The notes under the pieces were generated by a model. That model made no database searches. It was not told where the DNA came from and saw only the letters and a list, made by a program, of their open reading frames with translations. A stretch of 64,000 bases of DNA from Methanobacteriota archaeon (GTDB lineage: Archaea; Thermoplasmatota; Thermoplasmata; UBA10834). This document shows positions 43,203-52,559 of this stretch, piece by piece; within the stretch, counting starts at the first letter, position 1; each line of letters opens with the position of its first letter. A program made the translations under genes and the position numbers. The stretch lies in contig CP070736.1 of the NCBI GenBank assembly GCA_020347645.1, positions 176,626-240,625 of the forward strand. Direction: 5' to 3'.

Positions 43203-45101
43203 ATGTCCGAAACGAACACGATCGTCAAAGTCAGGAACCTGAAGAAGTACTTCGAGCTCAGGAAGGGATTCCTCTCAATCGGCAAAGACATCACCTATGT
43301 CAAGGCCGTGGATGGTGTGGACTTCGACATGCGCTCAGGCGAGATACTCGGCCTTGTAGGAGAGAGCGGTTGCGGCAAGACCACGGTCGGCAGATTGTTG
43401 ACTCGTCTGGAGGATCCCACGGACGGCTTTGTGTTCTTCCTTGGCAGGGACATCGCGCTCATTGAAGGGCAGGACGTGAAGGTGTTCCGAAGGAACATCC
43501 AAATGGTGTTTCAGGACCCCTATGAATCGCTGAATCCTCGGACGACCGTTACCCAGACCATAATGGAGCCGCTGCTGAACCACCACATAGGAGAGTCTCC
43601 CGAGGAGAGACTAGAGATGGTGGTGCAGGCAATGGAGGATGCCGGGCTCGCTCCGGCGAAGGAGTATCTCAATCGGTTTCCGCACGAACTCAGTGGCGGT
43701 CAGAGGCAGCGAGTGGCGATAGCTAGAGCACTCGCGGTAAAGCCGAGGGTCATCGTTGCGGACGAGCCAGTATCGATGCTCGACGTCTCCATCCGAGCGG
43801 GTGTGCTCAACCTCATGCTCGACTTGAGAGAGAAGTACGGAATACCGTACTTGTTCATCACGCATGACATAGCAGTCGCGCGGTACATCAGCGACAGAAT
43901 GGCGGTCATGTATCTCGGTAGGGTGGTGGAGTTAGCAGAGACAGACGAAGTCATATCCAATCCGAAGCACCCGTATACTCAGGCCCTCCTATTGGCGGTA
44001 CCAGTACCCGATCCCGATGCCAAGCATGGCCGGATCGACATCAAGGGAGAAGTGCCGAGCGCAGCAGACATACCACTCGGTTGCCGATTCAGACCCAGGT
44101 GCCCCAAGGCATTCAAAGGTTGCGGGTGGGAAGCGAGGGATTTCATTGATTGGCTGGGGGAGAAGGGCTACTTGGCTGAGGACAACAAACTCCGCCAAGC
44201 CATCGCGAGCTTTCACCCTGACGGGTTCGTCCTCCGCATGACCGTGAATGATGGCGCCGATCCGAACGCAGTCGTCGACTTGGTCAAAGACCTTGTTGCG
44301 GAAGGAAGAAGAGCCCATCCATTACTCGACTCCGTGGAAGTAATTGACACACTGATGACCGACAGAGTGATCGAGATAGATTGCAGGCCGGCACCCATAT
44401 CTGCGGACGCGCTTGCTGCCGAACTGTTCACCCTGCTGGAATCCACGGTTGCGTACGAGGAGCCTGATCATCCGATGCATGGCATCATAGCTGACATGCG
44501 CCTAGAGAAGAACCGATTGATCGTCTCCGTGGGCGATGACGCCCAGAATCTCAAGTTGGCAGAGGCCTTCCTTGAGGACTACATCAGACACCACCGACGC
44601 AGGAACAGACCGGAGTTCAAAGGAGTGAAGAGCATCTCGGCTAGCCCAGCGAACATGACCGTTACTCTGACATGCGTAGCCTCCAAGGAACCTGCTGTCA
44701 AGACGGCGGAGGACGTTGCCGCTCACATTGAGAAGCGCCTTGCAGCTGAAGGCACGGGGGACTTGGCTAAGTCCACCCTTCCAATCGAGACTAAGAAGAA
44801 GAGAGTCAGAGTCAGGATTTTGGGACCCGAAAGCAATTGGTCTCGACTTTTAGAGGCGCTCAAAGAATTGGTTACTGCGAACAGAAAGGAAGACGAGGGC
44901 TTCGCACAACGAGTATCCAGGATAAGAATCAAGACCGTGAAGAAGCCTCAGAAAACCGTGGCGACGAAGTTCATCAGAGCCGAGGAGCCACCGCTGTTCG
45001 ATGTAGGAGAGGGGCATCAAGTCGCCTGTTACCTGTTCAAGGGGGGTCGGCTTGGTCAGCCCCCTGCGACTGAACGCGGAAGTGGGCAGCCATGGGCGTA
45101 A
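43203..45101 (+). CDS. dppF: Peptide ABC transporter ATPase DppF with a split C-terminal domain
   Basis: 632 residues against about 320-340 usual. Residues 1-280 are a standard ATPase: Walker [11 protein letters not shown] loop [12 protein letters not shown], signature [15 protein letters not shown], Walker [17 protein letters not shown]. The C-terminal oligopeptide-transporter signature is cut in two: [18 protein letters not shown] at about 295-312 and [19 protein letters not shown] at about 593-611, normally adjacent. The ~280 residues between hold two or three alpha/beta units with similar openings ([40 protein letters not shown]). ATG 43203 follows the dppD stop by two bases. Confidence 0.93.
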   Translation: MSETNTIVKVRNLKKYFELRKGFLSIGKDITYVKAVDGVDFDMRSGEILGLVGESGCGKTTVGRLLTRLEDPTDGFVFFLGRDIALIEGQDVKVFRRNIQMVFQDPYESLNPRTTVTQTIMEPLLNHHIGESPEERLEMVVQAMEDAGLAPAKEYLNRFPHELSGGQRQRVAIARALAVKPRVIVADEPVSMLDVSIRAGVLNLMLDLREKYGIPYLFITHDIAVARYISDRMAVMYLGRVVELAETDEVISNPKHPYTQALLLAVPVPDPDAKHGRIDIKGEVPSAADIPLGCRFRPRCPKAFKGCGWEARDFIDWLGEKGYLAEDNKLRQAIASFHPDGFVLRMTVNDGADPNAVVDLVKDLVAEGRRAHPLLDSVEVIDTLMTDRVIEIDCRPAPISADALAAELFTLLESTVAYEEPDHPMHGIIADMRLEKNRLIVSVGDDAQNLKLAEAFLEDYIRHHRRRNRPEFKGVKSISASPANMTVTLTCVASKEPAVKTAEDVAAHIEKRLAAEGTGDLAKSTLPIETKKKRVRVRILGPESNWSRLLEALKELVTANRKEDEGFAQRVSRIRIKTVKKPQKTVATKFIRAEEPPLFDVGEGHQVACYLFKGGRLGQPPATERGSGQPWA

Positions 45102-45691
45102 TGAAAGACTTTCGTAGGAGATGGTTCGTCGCGGCTCTCTCTATTGTAGCAGCGCTCTTCTTCACTGGGTCCCTCATCTTCTCTTCACTCACCTATGTGA
45201 GCGTGCTGAGTGCGAGACAGAACGTGACGCTCGCGAATGCTGCGGAGCATGCGGAGATGCTGTCCAACGGGTCGCTGTCAATCTCTCTCGCAATAGACCT
45301 TGACAACCCGTCACGGGAGGTTCTCAACATCGTCAGCATAAGCTGGTCGGTGAAGGTCCTAAATTCCACCCTTCCTCTGGAATACATCCCCGTGATAAGC
45401 GTGTATACGGTGCCCACTGAATACGCTGAGGTGGGAAGACACCAGGTCAAGAGCTTCGAATATGAGCAGTGCATCTCCGACCCGCAAGCCCTGTCTCGCC
45501 TGCTAGGTTTCATCAATCACTCCACGTCAGAGGGGACCGACTACACCTTGGAAAGCATCCCTTACATTCACGATTTCAGAGTCGTTGCGTGGCTTGGGGA
45601 TTACGAGCACGACTACGATTACTCCAAGGAATTGTACCTGAACGACATGGTCAAGATAGAGAGGAGATACCACGGAGGTGAGTACAACTGA
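45092..45691 (+). CDS. Membrane-anchored protein of unknown function
   Basis: 199 residues. One N-terminal hydrophobic segment (FVAALSIVAALFFTGSLIFS), then an extracytoplasmic beta domain (LSISLAIDLDNPSREVLNIV) resembling LEA14-type strands. ATG 45092 overlaps the dppF stop by 10 bases, so it is translated with the transporter. Its end overlaps the next gene. May be an accessory to the peptide transporter (position only). Confidence 0.72.
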   Translation: MGVMKDFRRRWFVAALSIVAALFFTGSLIFSSLTYVSVLSARQNVTLANAAEHAEMLSNGSLSISLAIDLDNPSREVLNIVSISWSVKVLNSTLPLEYIPVISVYTVPTEYAEVGRHQVKSFEYEQCISDPQALSRLLGFINHSTSEGTDYTLESIPYIHDFRVVAWLGDYEHDYDYSKELYLNDMVKIERRYHGGEYN

Positions 45692-46140
45692 GGATTCGTA
45701 CGGAGGACTGGACTAGGATCTTTGCGCTTTCGTTGATATGTGCGCCAGCCATAGCGTTCATGACCTTCGACTTCGTCTTTCCCAATGTCGCGACACCTTC
45801 CCTTGAGAAGAATCTACTTGTCGCTTTCCTGCTGTCCGCCCTATTCGGAACGCCAGCAGGATATTTCCACAGTAGAACTGACTTGGCTATCGGGACTGTA
45901 TTGCTGTACATCACAATAGGATACTTGCTAGCCCTTGTGGCGTACTCAGCACCGTTCCTCTTCTATGACTTCGAGGCTGTATTCCCTGGTCTGTACGTTA
46001 TGTTCTTCCTGAACATGACGGTGATCTTGGTTATGCTCTTTGTATTCGGAGGAATCATCGGCGTGATTCTCGGACAGATTCTTCGGGAGACTTTCGAGAT
46101 GGATGAAACATCTCAGACTTTCACCAGATGGCGCTCTTGA
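45688..46140 (+). CDS. Four-helix membrane protein, apparent CTG start
   Basis: 150 residues with hydrophobic segments at about 12-30, 42-60, 65-95 and 103-130 (for example LYVMFFLNMTVILVMLFVFG). In this frame the TGA at 45679-45681 region is followed by CTG 45688, which overlaps the previous stop (CTGA) and stands eight bases after a perfect GGAGGT (45674-45679). The first conventional start, TTG 45733, has no ribosome site and would drop charged residues before helix 1. Function unknown; last gene of the dpp transcription unit. Confidence 0.7.
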   Translation: MRIRTEDWTRIFALSLICAPAIAFMTFDFVFPNVATPSLEKNLLVAFLLSALFGTPAGYFHSRTDLAIGTVLLYITIGYLLALVAYSAPFLFYDFEAVFPGLYVMFFLNMTVILVMLFVFGGIIGVILGQILRETFEMDETSQTFTRWRS

Positions 46141-46168
46141 ATCGCGTGCCAGCTCCCATTCTCGACAG

Positions 46169-46180
46169 TTATTTATATCG
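46169..46180 (+). promoter_or_regulatory. TATA box of the ECF-transporter cluster
   Basis: TTATTTATATCG, 48-59 bases before ATG 46228. It marks the start of the transcription unit that runs to 52559, all of whose genes are tightly spaced or overlapping. Confidence 0.6.
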
Positions 46181-46227
46181 CCATTACATCCGCGATATGC
46201 TCGGTCGAGCATAACGGGGTTGTGAAC

Positions 46228-47751
46228 ATGTCTGCTGACGATGAGCATCAAGCGCCAAGCACCACGCCTGGCGGAGCTGCCATTCCCGAGCCACGAAACG
46301 CGCAGACCCTCGGAACGAAGAAGGCGGTTGCTCTTATAATTGCTGCAGCGCTCCTTGTGGGGATACCGCTCGGGTACTTGGCGTTACAGGAGAACGAGCC
46401 GGGAGAGGAGGAAGAGGACGTCGTTGTGACGGTAAATGGTGACGACGACACCGTCGGACTATCGATGACGCAACTTGAAGACATGGACATCTATTCTGGC
46501 TCTGGCTATTTCAAAAAGTCGACCGGGACGATTGTGGGCCCGCTCAACTACACGGGCGTGCCAGTCAGAGACCTCGTTGACCTTGTCTGCGACACGAACA
46601 ACTACAGTCTGACAGTAATGGCCTCTGATGGATACGAAATGACATACACCTCGGGCCAGGTGGAGAATGGCACGTTCCCCACTTATGACCTCGAAGGCAG
46701 TCTGCTGGGACCCGAGAACCTGATGCTCATGTTGGCGTTCTTGGAGGATGATGAAAGAATGCCCGTTGACGACCTCAGGATCGTCATCGTAGATGACGAA
46801 GAAACCCCTGTGACCGATGGGCACTTCTGGACGAAGATGGTAGCATGCATCAATGTGGGAAAGTATGCCGAGGATTGGTCTATCCAGCTCAGCGGCATAG
46901 AGAACATGGAGATGGACAGACAGACCTACGAGTCGCTTGCTTCGTGCTATTATCACACGACTTACTACAACTACAGCGACGACGGTGAGGACTACTCGTT
47001 CGAGGGAATCCCACTCTGGATCCTCGTATCCGCCGTTGATGGAGGGGATGTCGAGGATGGGCATTACATGTTCAACGATGCCCTTGCTGAGGCGGGCTAC
47101 TCGGTAAATGTAACGGCTTCGGATGGATACTCCACGAACTTCGCGGCTGAACAGGTGGCTAGGAACGACAGCATCATTGTTGCCTACAAGCTTGATGGCG
47201 AACCGCTGTCTGAAGGAGACTGGCCATTAAGAATTGTAGGCGATGAACTGACTGGGTCGCAGAAGGTTAGAATGATAGCCAGCATTGCGCTCGAAGGGTA
47301 TGAGGGCTCGCCAGCGTGGGAACTTTCGCTAGTCGGGTTGACAAATGCAACCCTGACGGAGTGGGACTTTGTCGCTCTGTATAATTGCGACGAAGGGGCC
47401 CATTTGAGCTACTACAATTTCACGGAAGAAGAAGTGAATCACAGCTACGCTGGAATCCCTCTTTGGGTACTCATAGGCATGATAGACGGGACAGAGTTAA
47501 ATCATTGGGAGTTCAACGACACGCTCGCCAACCTCGGATACAACGTTACCGTCACTGGCTCGGACGACTACAACAAGACAATTTCAATCGACGATATCGA
47601 GTACAACAACAGCATAATAGTGGCGCTGACCTTCGACGGAGAGTATCTGACCGGTGACGAGTATCCACTGATGCTCGTGGGCGAGAATCTGCCAGGATCG
47701 CTCAGGATAAAATCGATCGCATCAATCGAGCTCGCGGACCTTCCAGTGTGA
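46228..47751 (+). CDS. Membrane-anchored protein with three sulfite-oxidase-like (molybdopterin-fold) repeats
   Basis: 507 residues. Cytoplasmic N-terminus, one helix (AVALIIAAALLVGIPLGYLA, about 33-52), then three repeats of about 145 residues outside. Each has the order: L-x-x-hydrophobic strand, Y-x-G-(I/V)-P-(L/V)-x-x-L (NYTGVPVRDLV; SFEGIPLWILV; SYAGIPLWVLI), V-x-V-x-(A/G)-S-D-x-Y, I-I-V-A-x-x-x-D-G-E-x-L, Y/W-P-L-x-(I/L)-V-G. This is the core of the oxidoreductase molybdopterin-binding fold, without the catalytic Cys usual in sulfite oxidase. Two further copies are in the next two genes. Ligand unknown; a capture protein for the transporter downstream is likely (inference). Confidence 0.82.
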   Translation: MSADDEHQAPSTTPGGAAIPEPRNAQTLGTKKAVALIIAAALLVGIPLGYLALQENEPGEEEEDVVVTVNGDDDTVGLSMTQLEDMDIYSGSGYFKKSTGTIVGPLNYTGVPVRDLVDLVCDTNNYSLTVMASDGYEMTYTSGQVENGTFPTYDLEGSLLGPENLMLMLAFLEDDERMPVDDLRIVIVDDEETPVTDGHFWTKMVACINVGKYAEDWSIQLSGIENMEMDRQTYESLASCYYHTTYYNYSDDGEDYSFEGIPLWILVSAVDGGDVEDGHYMFNDALAEAGYSVNVTASDGYSTNFAAEQVARNDSIIVAYKLDGEPLSEGDWPLRIVGDELTGSQKVRMIASIALEGYEGSPAWELSLVGLTNATLTEWDFVALYNCDEGAHLSYYNFTEEEVNHSYAGIPLWVLIGMIDGTELNHWEFNDTLANLGYNVTVTGSDDYNKTISIDDIEYNNSIIVALTFDGEYLTGDEYPLMLVGENLPGSLRIKSIASIELADLPV

Positions 47752-47762
47752 GCTGGTAACTG

Positions 47763-49253
47763 ATGAGGAAGAACCTGCTAGCGGCTGTTTTGGTGACTGC
47801 AATCGTTGTCGCTAGCTGGGCTCTCACCGCATACTGGCTTGATGCGTCTTCATCGAGGGATTTCTCTGTCGAAGGAGGCGTAATCCTCTCTGAATCAGAT
47901 GGAATGCTCACCGTCTGGAGCTACAAACCCGAGGTCAGGGTGGGTTTCCCAGATTTCGATGGGACTGTGCTGGTACGCAACTGCGTTTCCGACGCAACCG
48001 TGGAGGGAGTGGGTGATTTCGAACGCATAGGAAACACAACGATAACCTTTGACGCGAACGGAATCGATGAAGAAGTCATTATCGCGCCGCCATCGAAGGC
48101 GAAATTTACCTTTGCGGTCATGGGCGATAGTCATGGACACAATTACGTGCTATCAGAGATCCTGTCCAGGTTGAAAGGATGCGAGTTCGCATTGATTTGT
48201 GGCGACGTTACACCCTCAGGGGCGGCGGAGGAATTCAACGGGTTCTGGGAGACTATTGCTCAATCTCCGGTACCCGTTTATTGCACTATGGGAAATCACG
48301 ACGCGAAGAACGGTGGGGCTAGTGAGTATGCTGCGCGATTCGGCAGTTCTCAATACAGTTTCGACTACACAGACGTCAGATTTACCGTGATAGACTCATC
48401 TGACCTCAACATCTCAAAGGACGATGTGACTTGGGTCCGTGAAACTCTCGAAGGGGCTATGTCCAAAGTGATGTTGACTCATGCGCCCGCATACGACCCG
48501 TTTGGCGGCGACCATATCCTGCATCCGGATTCGTGCGATAGAGTCGTAACGCTTGCGAAATACGAGGGAATTGATGCGGTGTTCGCGGGTCACATTCATG
48601 CTTTCAACCGAACCACAGTCTCTGGGACTGATTTTATCATATCAGGAGGAGCCGGCACGACGATGATAGATGGCGAACGTCATTTCGTGAATGTCACGGT
48701 CGACAAAAGTGGCGCCTTCAGCTTTGACAGGCAAGTTGTCGTTGTGGACGATCCTTCCATGCCCCATGTCAATCTCATAGGAAGGGAGGGCAACTCGACG
48801 AACTTAACAGTCGGAGACCTTATGGCGATGCCCCGACAGAACGGCCTCTCGGCTTTCGAGAACTACTACGGAAATATCGGGGGGCAGGGCAACTACTCGG
48901 GAGTGACAATTGATGACCTCATAGCATGTGTGGGAGGAATGGAAGTAGGAGACCTGCTCAGAGTAACGGCAGTGGACGGCTATCGTCAAGACTTCGGTTA
49001 TCTGAACGTCTACCCTAACGATATTTGGCTTGACCTGCAGGGGAGTATGATTCTCGCCCTGTCTATGGACTCGGTTGTTGTACCAGATTGGCAAGATGGC
49101 CCGAAACTACTCATGCTAGCTCCGGACGGACTCTATAGCAACTCCGACTGCGAGGCGACATCATACGACGGTCAGGGATACTCGGTGTACCCATCGGCAG
49201 GTGCGAGATGGGTCAAGAACGTCGCGACGATACGGGTGATGCCTTGTTCGTGA
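47763..49253 (+). CDS. Secreted metallophosphoesterase with a C-terminal sulfite-oxidase-like domain
   Basis: 496 residues. N-terminal signal or anchor (LLAAVLVTAIVVASWALTAY). Calcineurin-type metal motifs in order: AVMGDSHGHN, ICGDVTPSG, TMGNHDAKN, LTHAPAY, FAGHIHAFN, all complete, so the domain (about 118-310) should be an active phosphoesterase. Residues about 340-496 repeat the domain of the preceding gene (NYSGVTIDDLIACVGG, LRVTAVDGYRQDF, KLLMLAPDGLYSN). Presumably removes phosphate from an external compound. Starts 11 bases after the previous gene; the end overlaps the S-component start (GTGA). Confidence 0.88.
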   Translation: MRKNLLAAVLVTAIVVASWALTAYWLDASSSRDFSVEGGVILSESDGMLTVWSYKPEVRVGFPDFDGTVLVRNCVSDATVEGVGDFERIGNTTITFDANGIDEEVIIAPPSKAKFTFAVMGDSHGHNYVLSEILSRLKGCEFALICGDVTPSGAAEEFNGFWETIAQSPVPVYCTMGNHDAKNGGASEYAARFGSSQYSFDYTDVRFTVIDSSDLNISKDDVTWVRETLEGAMSKVMLTHAPAYDPFGGDHILHPDSCDRVVTLAKYEGIDAVFAGHIHAFNRTTVSGTDFIISGGAGTTMIDGERHFVNVTVDKSGAFSFDRQVVVVDDPSMPHVNLIGREGNSTNLTVGDLMAMPRQNGLSAFENYYGNIGGQGNYSGVTIDDLIACVGGMEVGDLLRVTAVDGYRQDFGYLNVYPNDIWLDLQGSMILALSMDSVVVPDWQDGPKLLMLAPDGLYSNSDCEATSYDGQGYSVYPSAGARWVKNVATIRVMPCS

Positions 49254-50332
49254 GGCCAAAGAGCTATCTCAGCACTAGAGACCTCGTAGTCATTGCGCTG
49301 CTATCCTCCCTTGGCGGAGTCCTCTCGACATATGTTGGCTACCTCGGCAATCTCATGAACCACGTTGTCGGGGTCCCTTTCGGGGCTGGGCAGTTCCTTG
49401 CAGGATTGCACGTGGTGTGGATAATCCTCGCGATGGGGCTAACCAGGAAGAAGGGGGTGGGGACGGTGACCGGTCTGGTCAAGGGGACCGTCGAGCTGTT
49501 CACAGGTAGCACGCACGGAATCGTCATAGTTGTCGTTTCCTTAGTTCAGGGGATTGTCGCTGATACGGTCCTATTCAGTGACCGGGCCAAAGAGAGGAGG
49601 GACTACACTTCATATGCTATGGCAGGTGGGTTATCAGCGGCAATGAACGTTCTCGTATTCCAGGCCTTCTTCTTTTCAGGAGTTCCCTGGGTGCTGATAG
49701 GAATGCTGTGCATGCTCGCCTTCGCTTCTGGAATGATTTTCGGTGGCTGGCTTTCGATAGAGATGCTTGAGACAATGGAATATTCGGGCATGCTGACGGG
49801 AAAGAGAGAAATCATTGTTGATGACGAAAGCAGTAACATAGAGCACCTTTGGAGAAAAAGCCGCGAACGGAAGAAAAGGCGCAAGATATCCATCGCAGTC
49901 GTGGCATCGTTTCTTGTCTTGTTCTCAATTGGTGCAGTTTACTACTTCGCGTTCATCTACGTCCTACCCGGAGAAGACACCATAGAGGTGAATGGAGTGG
50001 TATCCAGCCCGTTCGACTTCGCCTACGATGACTTCACCGACTACGAGACGACTATCATAGCAGAACTTGTAGGGTCCATCACTTATGTTGAACCCAGAGA
50101 ATACACCGGCGTTCCCCTGAGAGCCATCATTACTGAGGCCGTTCCGCTTCCCAGTGCTTCCGAGGTATTGGTGCGAGGAACCGATGGATACCACGTAACT
50201 TTCTCGCTGGAAGAGGTGCTCGATGACGACGAGTTGTTAGTGGTGAAGGAGAATGGGTCGTTCAGAATAGTCGGAGCGAACTACGAAGGAGGCTACTGGG
50301 TCGAGCAAATCGCTGTTATCGAAGTGAGATAG
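49250..50332 (+). CDS. ECF transporter S component (YkoE-like) with a sulfite-oxidase-like ectodomain
   Basis: 360 residues. Five or six helices at 8-175 with a YkoE-like pattern (LVVIALLSSLGGVLSTYVGY, GTVTGLVKGTVELFTGSTHG, IVVVSLVQGIVADTVL). A charged linker (about 185-215) and one more helix (ISIAVVASFLVLFSIGAVYY) follow, then a fifth copy of the domain found in the two previous genes (YTGVPLRAIITEA, VLVRGTDGYHVTF). GTG 49250 overlaps the phosphoesterase stop by four bases. YkoE proteins carry thiamine precursors such as hydroxymethylpyrimidine; whether this one does is unknown. The attached domain faces outward and probably hands over the ligand. Confidence 0.83.
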   Translation: MRPKSYLSTRDLVVIALLSSLGGVLSTYVGYLGNLMNHVVGVPFGAGQFLAGLHVVWIILAMGLTRKKGVGTVTGLVKGTVELFTGSTHGIVIVVVSLVQGIVADTVLFSDRAKERRDYTSYAMAGGLSAAMNVLVFQAFFFSGVPWVLIGMLCMLAFASGMIFGGWLSIEMLETMEYSGMLTGKREIIVDDESSNIEHLWRKSRERKKRRKISIAVVASFLVLFSIGAVYYFAFIYVLPGEDTIEVNGVVSSPFDFAYDDFTDYETTIIAELVGSITYVEPREYTGVPLRAIITEAVPLPSASEVLVRGTDGYHVTFSLEEVLDDDELLVVKENGSFRIVGANYEGGYWVEQIAVIEVR

Positions 50333-51817
50333 ATGCTCAAGATAGAAAATCTCAATGTCAGGTACCTAGGGCGGTCTAAACCAGCTGTCTCCGACCTGAG
50401 CATGACTATCAACACAGGCGAGATCGTACTTCTAGCCGGAAGTAGCGCCTCGGGCAAATCGACAATAATGCAAGCGGCGTGCGGGTTCATACCGCATATC
50501 ATACCTGCGGAGATAAGTGGCGTCATTAAACTCGATGGGCAAGTCTACGACGACCCTTCTACCATCGCTGGTGTCGCGTGTATGGTGCAGCAGGACCCTG
50601 AAACTCAGTTCTGTACGGAGACCGTTGAGGAGGAGGTCGCGTTCGGGCCAGAGAATTTCAGGTACTCAAATGAACGCATCAGAGAAAGCGTAGACAAGGC
50701 CCTCGCGAGTGTCAAAGCTGATCACCTCAAGGACCGAACTCTTTCGACGCTATCCGGAGGTGAGAAACAGAAGGTTGCGATTGCCTCGATGTTGGCTCTG
50801 AGCCCAAGGCTACTCATACTTGATGAGCCCACTGCAAGCCTCGACCCGAGATCGATTGGTCAAGTCGTCAGTGCAGTGGAATCCATAAAGAGTGTCGCCG
50901 ATATCACGGTTATTGTTGTTGAGCACAGGATAAAGGATTTCATAGACCTAGTGGACAGGTTGATAGTGATTGACGAGGGCAAACTCTCGCTGGATTCCCA
51001 CAGAGGAGAGGAAGGGTTCATGGTTGAGAGAGATCGCGCTCGCGTCCCTCCTGATTATCCGAGCCCAAAGGACAGAGAAGATGTTCCCATCATAACGGTT
51101 CGCGGACTTTCACTGGAGATTGGAGGCTGGCAGATCCTGGACGATGTCAGCCTCGACATAAGAAAGAACTCGGTGATGGCGTTGATGGGAGAGAACGGAT
51201 CGGGGAAAACCACTCTCCTTCGCCACATCATAGGCCTCCAACGAATCCAGGAGGGAGAGATTACCGTCTGCGGGCATCGGATGACGCGTTCCTCGGCCAT
51301 CGACGCGTGGACTCTCGGTCGCGATGTCGGCTTCGTCTTCCAGAACCCGAATCATCAGATATTCGAGGACACCGTTGAGCAAGAGGTGCTTTTTGCTGCG
51401 CGCAACTTCCTCACCCCAGTTACGAAGGCAGAGGAGGCAATCACTGAATTTGAGGAGAGGGAGAGGTTGAAACGATTCGTTCACCCCCATTGCCTCAGCT
51501 TCGGACAAAAGAGAAGAGTCAACATACTCTCAGCGTACTCTCACGAACCTCAGGTACTGCTTATGGACGAACCGTTCGCGGGTCAGGACCAGGCGAACGT
51601 CGACGCTATCGCGTCAATGGCGAACGATATTCATGGCATGGGGAAGACCCTGGTAATCGTTACGCACGACCCTGATTTTGCGCGACGATTCTGCACGGAT
51701 GTCGCGGTACTTCATGAGGGCAGAGTGGTGGCTGCGGGCCCTGTTGAATCGATTTTGGATGCAGTCTGGAGAAATCTGCGTGGAGAGGCGAGAGATGATT
51801 ATCAAGGACAATCGTAG
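50333..51817 (+). CDS. ECF transporter ATPase, two fused nucleotide-binding domains
   Basis: 494 residues with two complete ABC ATPases. Domain 1: GSSASGKSTIMQ, Q loop MVQQDPETQFCTETVEEEVA, LSGGEKQKVAIAS, LLILDEPTASLD, VVEHR. Domain 2: GENGSGKTTLLR, FVFQNPNHQIFEDTVEQEVL, LSFGQKRRVNIL (signature Gly retained), VLLMDEPFAGQD, VTHD. This is the YkoD layout, where one chain provides both EcfA halves. ATG follows the S-component stop directly; the end overlaps the EcfT start. Confidence 0.95.
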   Translation: MLKIENLNVRYLGRSKPAVSDLSMTINTGEIVLLAGSSASGKSTIMQAACGFIPHIIPAEISGVIKLDGQVYDDPSTIAGVACMVQQDPETQFCTETVEEEVAFGPENFRYSNERIRESVDKALASVKADHLKDRTLSTLSGGEKQKVAIASMLALSPRLLILDEPTASLDPRSIGQVVSAVESIKSVADITVIVVEHRIKDFIDLVDRLIVIDEGKLSLDSHRGEEGFMVERDRARVPPDYPSPKDREDVPIITVRGLSLEIGGWQILDDVSLDIRKNSVMALMGENGSGKTTLLRHIIGLQRIQEGEITVCGHRMTRSSAIDAWTLGRDVGFVFQNPNHQIFEDTVEQEVLFAARNFLTPVTKAEEAITEFEERERLKRFVHPHCLSFGQKRRVNILSAYSHEPQVLLMDEPFAGQDQANVDAIASMANDIHGMGKTLVIVTHDPDFARRFCTDVAVLHEGRVVAAGPVESILDAVWRNLRGEARDDYQGQS

Positions 51818-52559
51818 GGCTCTCAAACTGAACCCCGTGACTAAACTCAGCATCCTGGTCACCGTGTCAGTTCTCGTCCTCCTCACCAGTTCTCAATTTA
51901 CCATTCTGGTAATCGTGGTCTCAGTTCTGGCCGCCAAACAATGGACAGGCACTAAAGGAAGGTTTACCAAGGGTGTGATGGGGTTCGCGCTCGCAATCTT
52001 CATCACGCAGATGTTGTTCAACCGGACGGGCGATGAGATAGCTTCCATGTGGATTGTGTCCATTACGACAGGTGGAGTGGATTCCGGGGTGACGATAGCG
52101 GGCAAGTTTCTTATTCTGATCATGATGTCGTGGATCTTCGTCGCCACGACGAAGCCTTCAAAACTTTCATCGTCTCTCATAGGAATCAAGGTGCCATATC
52201 GGTACGCCTTCCTGCCCGCTTTGGCCATACGATTTGTTCCTATTTTCGAATTGGAGCTCAACTCGGTTCGAGAAGCGCAGGTGGTTCGTGGACTCAAATT
52301 AGATCGGAGCTTCAAGGGGCTGATACGCTCGGCTAGATACACCGTTTTGCCCATGTTCTTCTCGGCAATGCACAAGGTGAACTCCCTCGCAGCATCAATG
52401 ACAGGCAGAGGGTTCGGGGTCAGCAGAAGGCGGACTCAGCTGCATCAGGAGAGTTTGTCTATGTGGGACATGGCGATAACCGCGCTTGCTGTCGTAATCG
52501 CAGCGCTGCTGCTACTTCTCGACAGATGCTACGAAGTGCCCACGTCATTCTTCGTCTGA
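51795..52559 (+). CDS. ECF transporter T component (EcfT/YkoC)
   Basis: 254 residues. Hydrophobic segments at about 15-45, 58-75, 90-115 and 225-250. The two coupling-helix motifs that contact the ATPases are VREAQVVRGL and SMTGRGFGVS. ATG 51795 is chosen; GGAGAGGCGAG lies just upstream, and the gene overlaps the ATPase end by 23 bases. Completes a four-component ECF importer (S 49250, A-A 50333, T 51795). The last 15 bases overlap the convergent kinase-fold gene. Confidence 0.93.
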   Translation: MIIKDNRRALKLNPVTKLSILVTVSVLVLLTSSQFTILVIVVSVLAAKQWTGTKGRFTKGVMGFALAIFITQMLFNRTGDEIASMWIVSITTGGVDSGVTIAGKFLILIMMSWIFVATTKPSKLSSSLIGIKVPYRYAFLPALAIRFVPIFELELNSVREAQVVRGLKLDRSFKGLIRSARYTVLPMFFSAMHKVNSLAASMTGRGFGVSRRRTQLHQESLSMWDMAITALAVVIAALLLLLDRCYEVPTSFFV

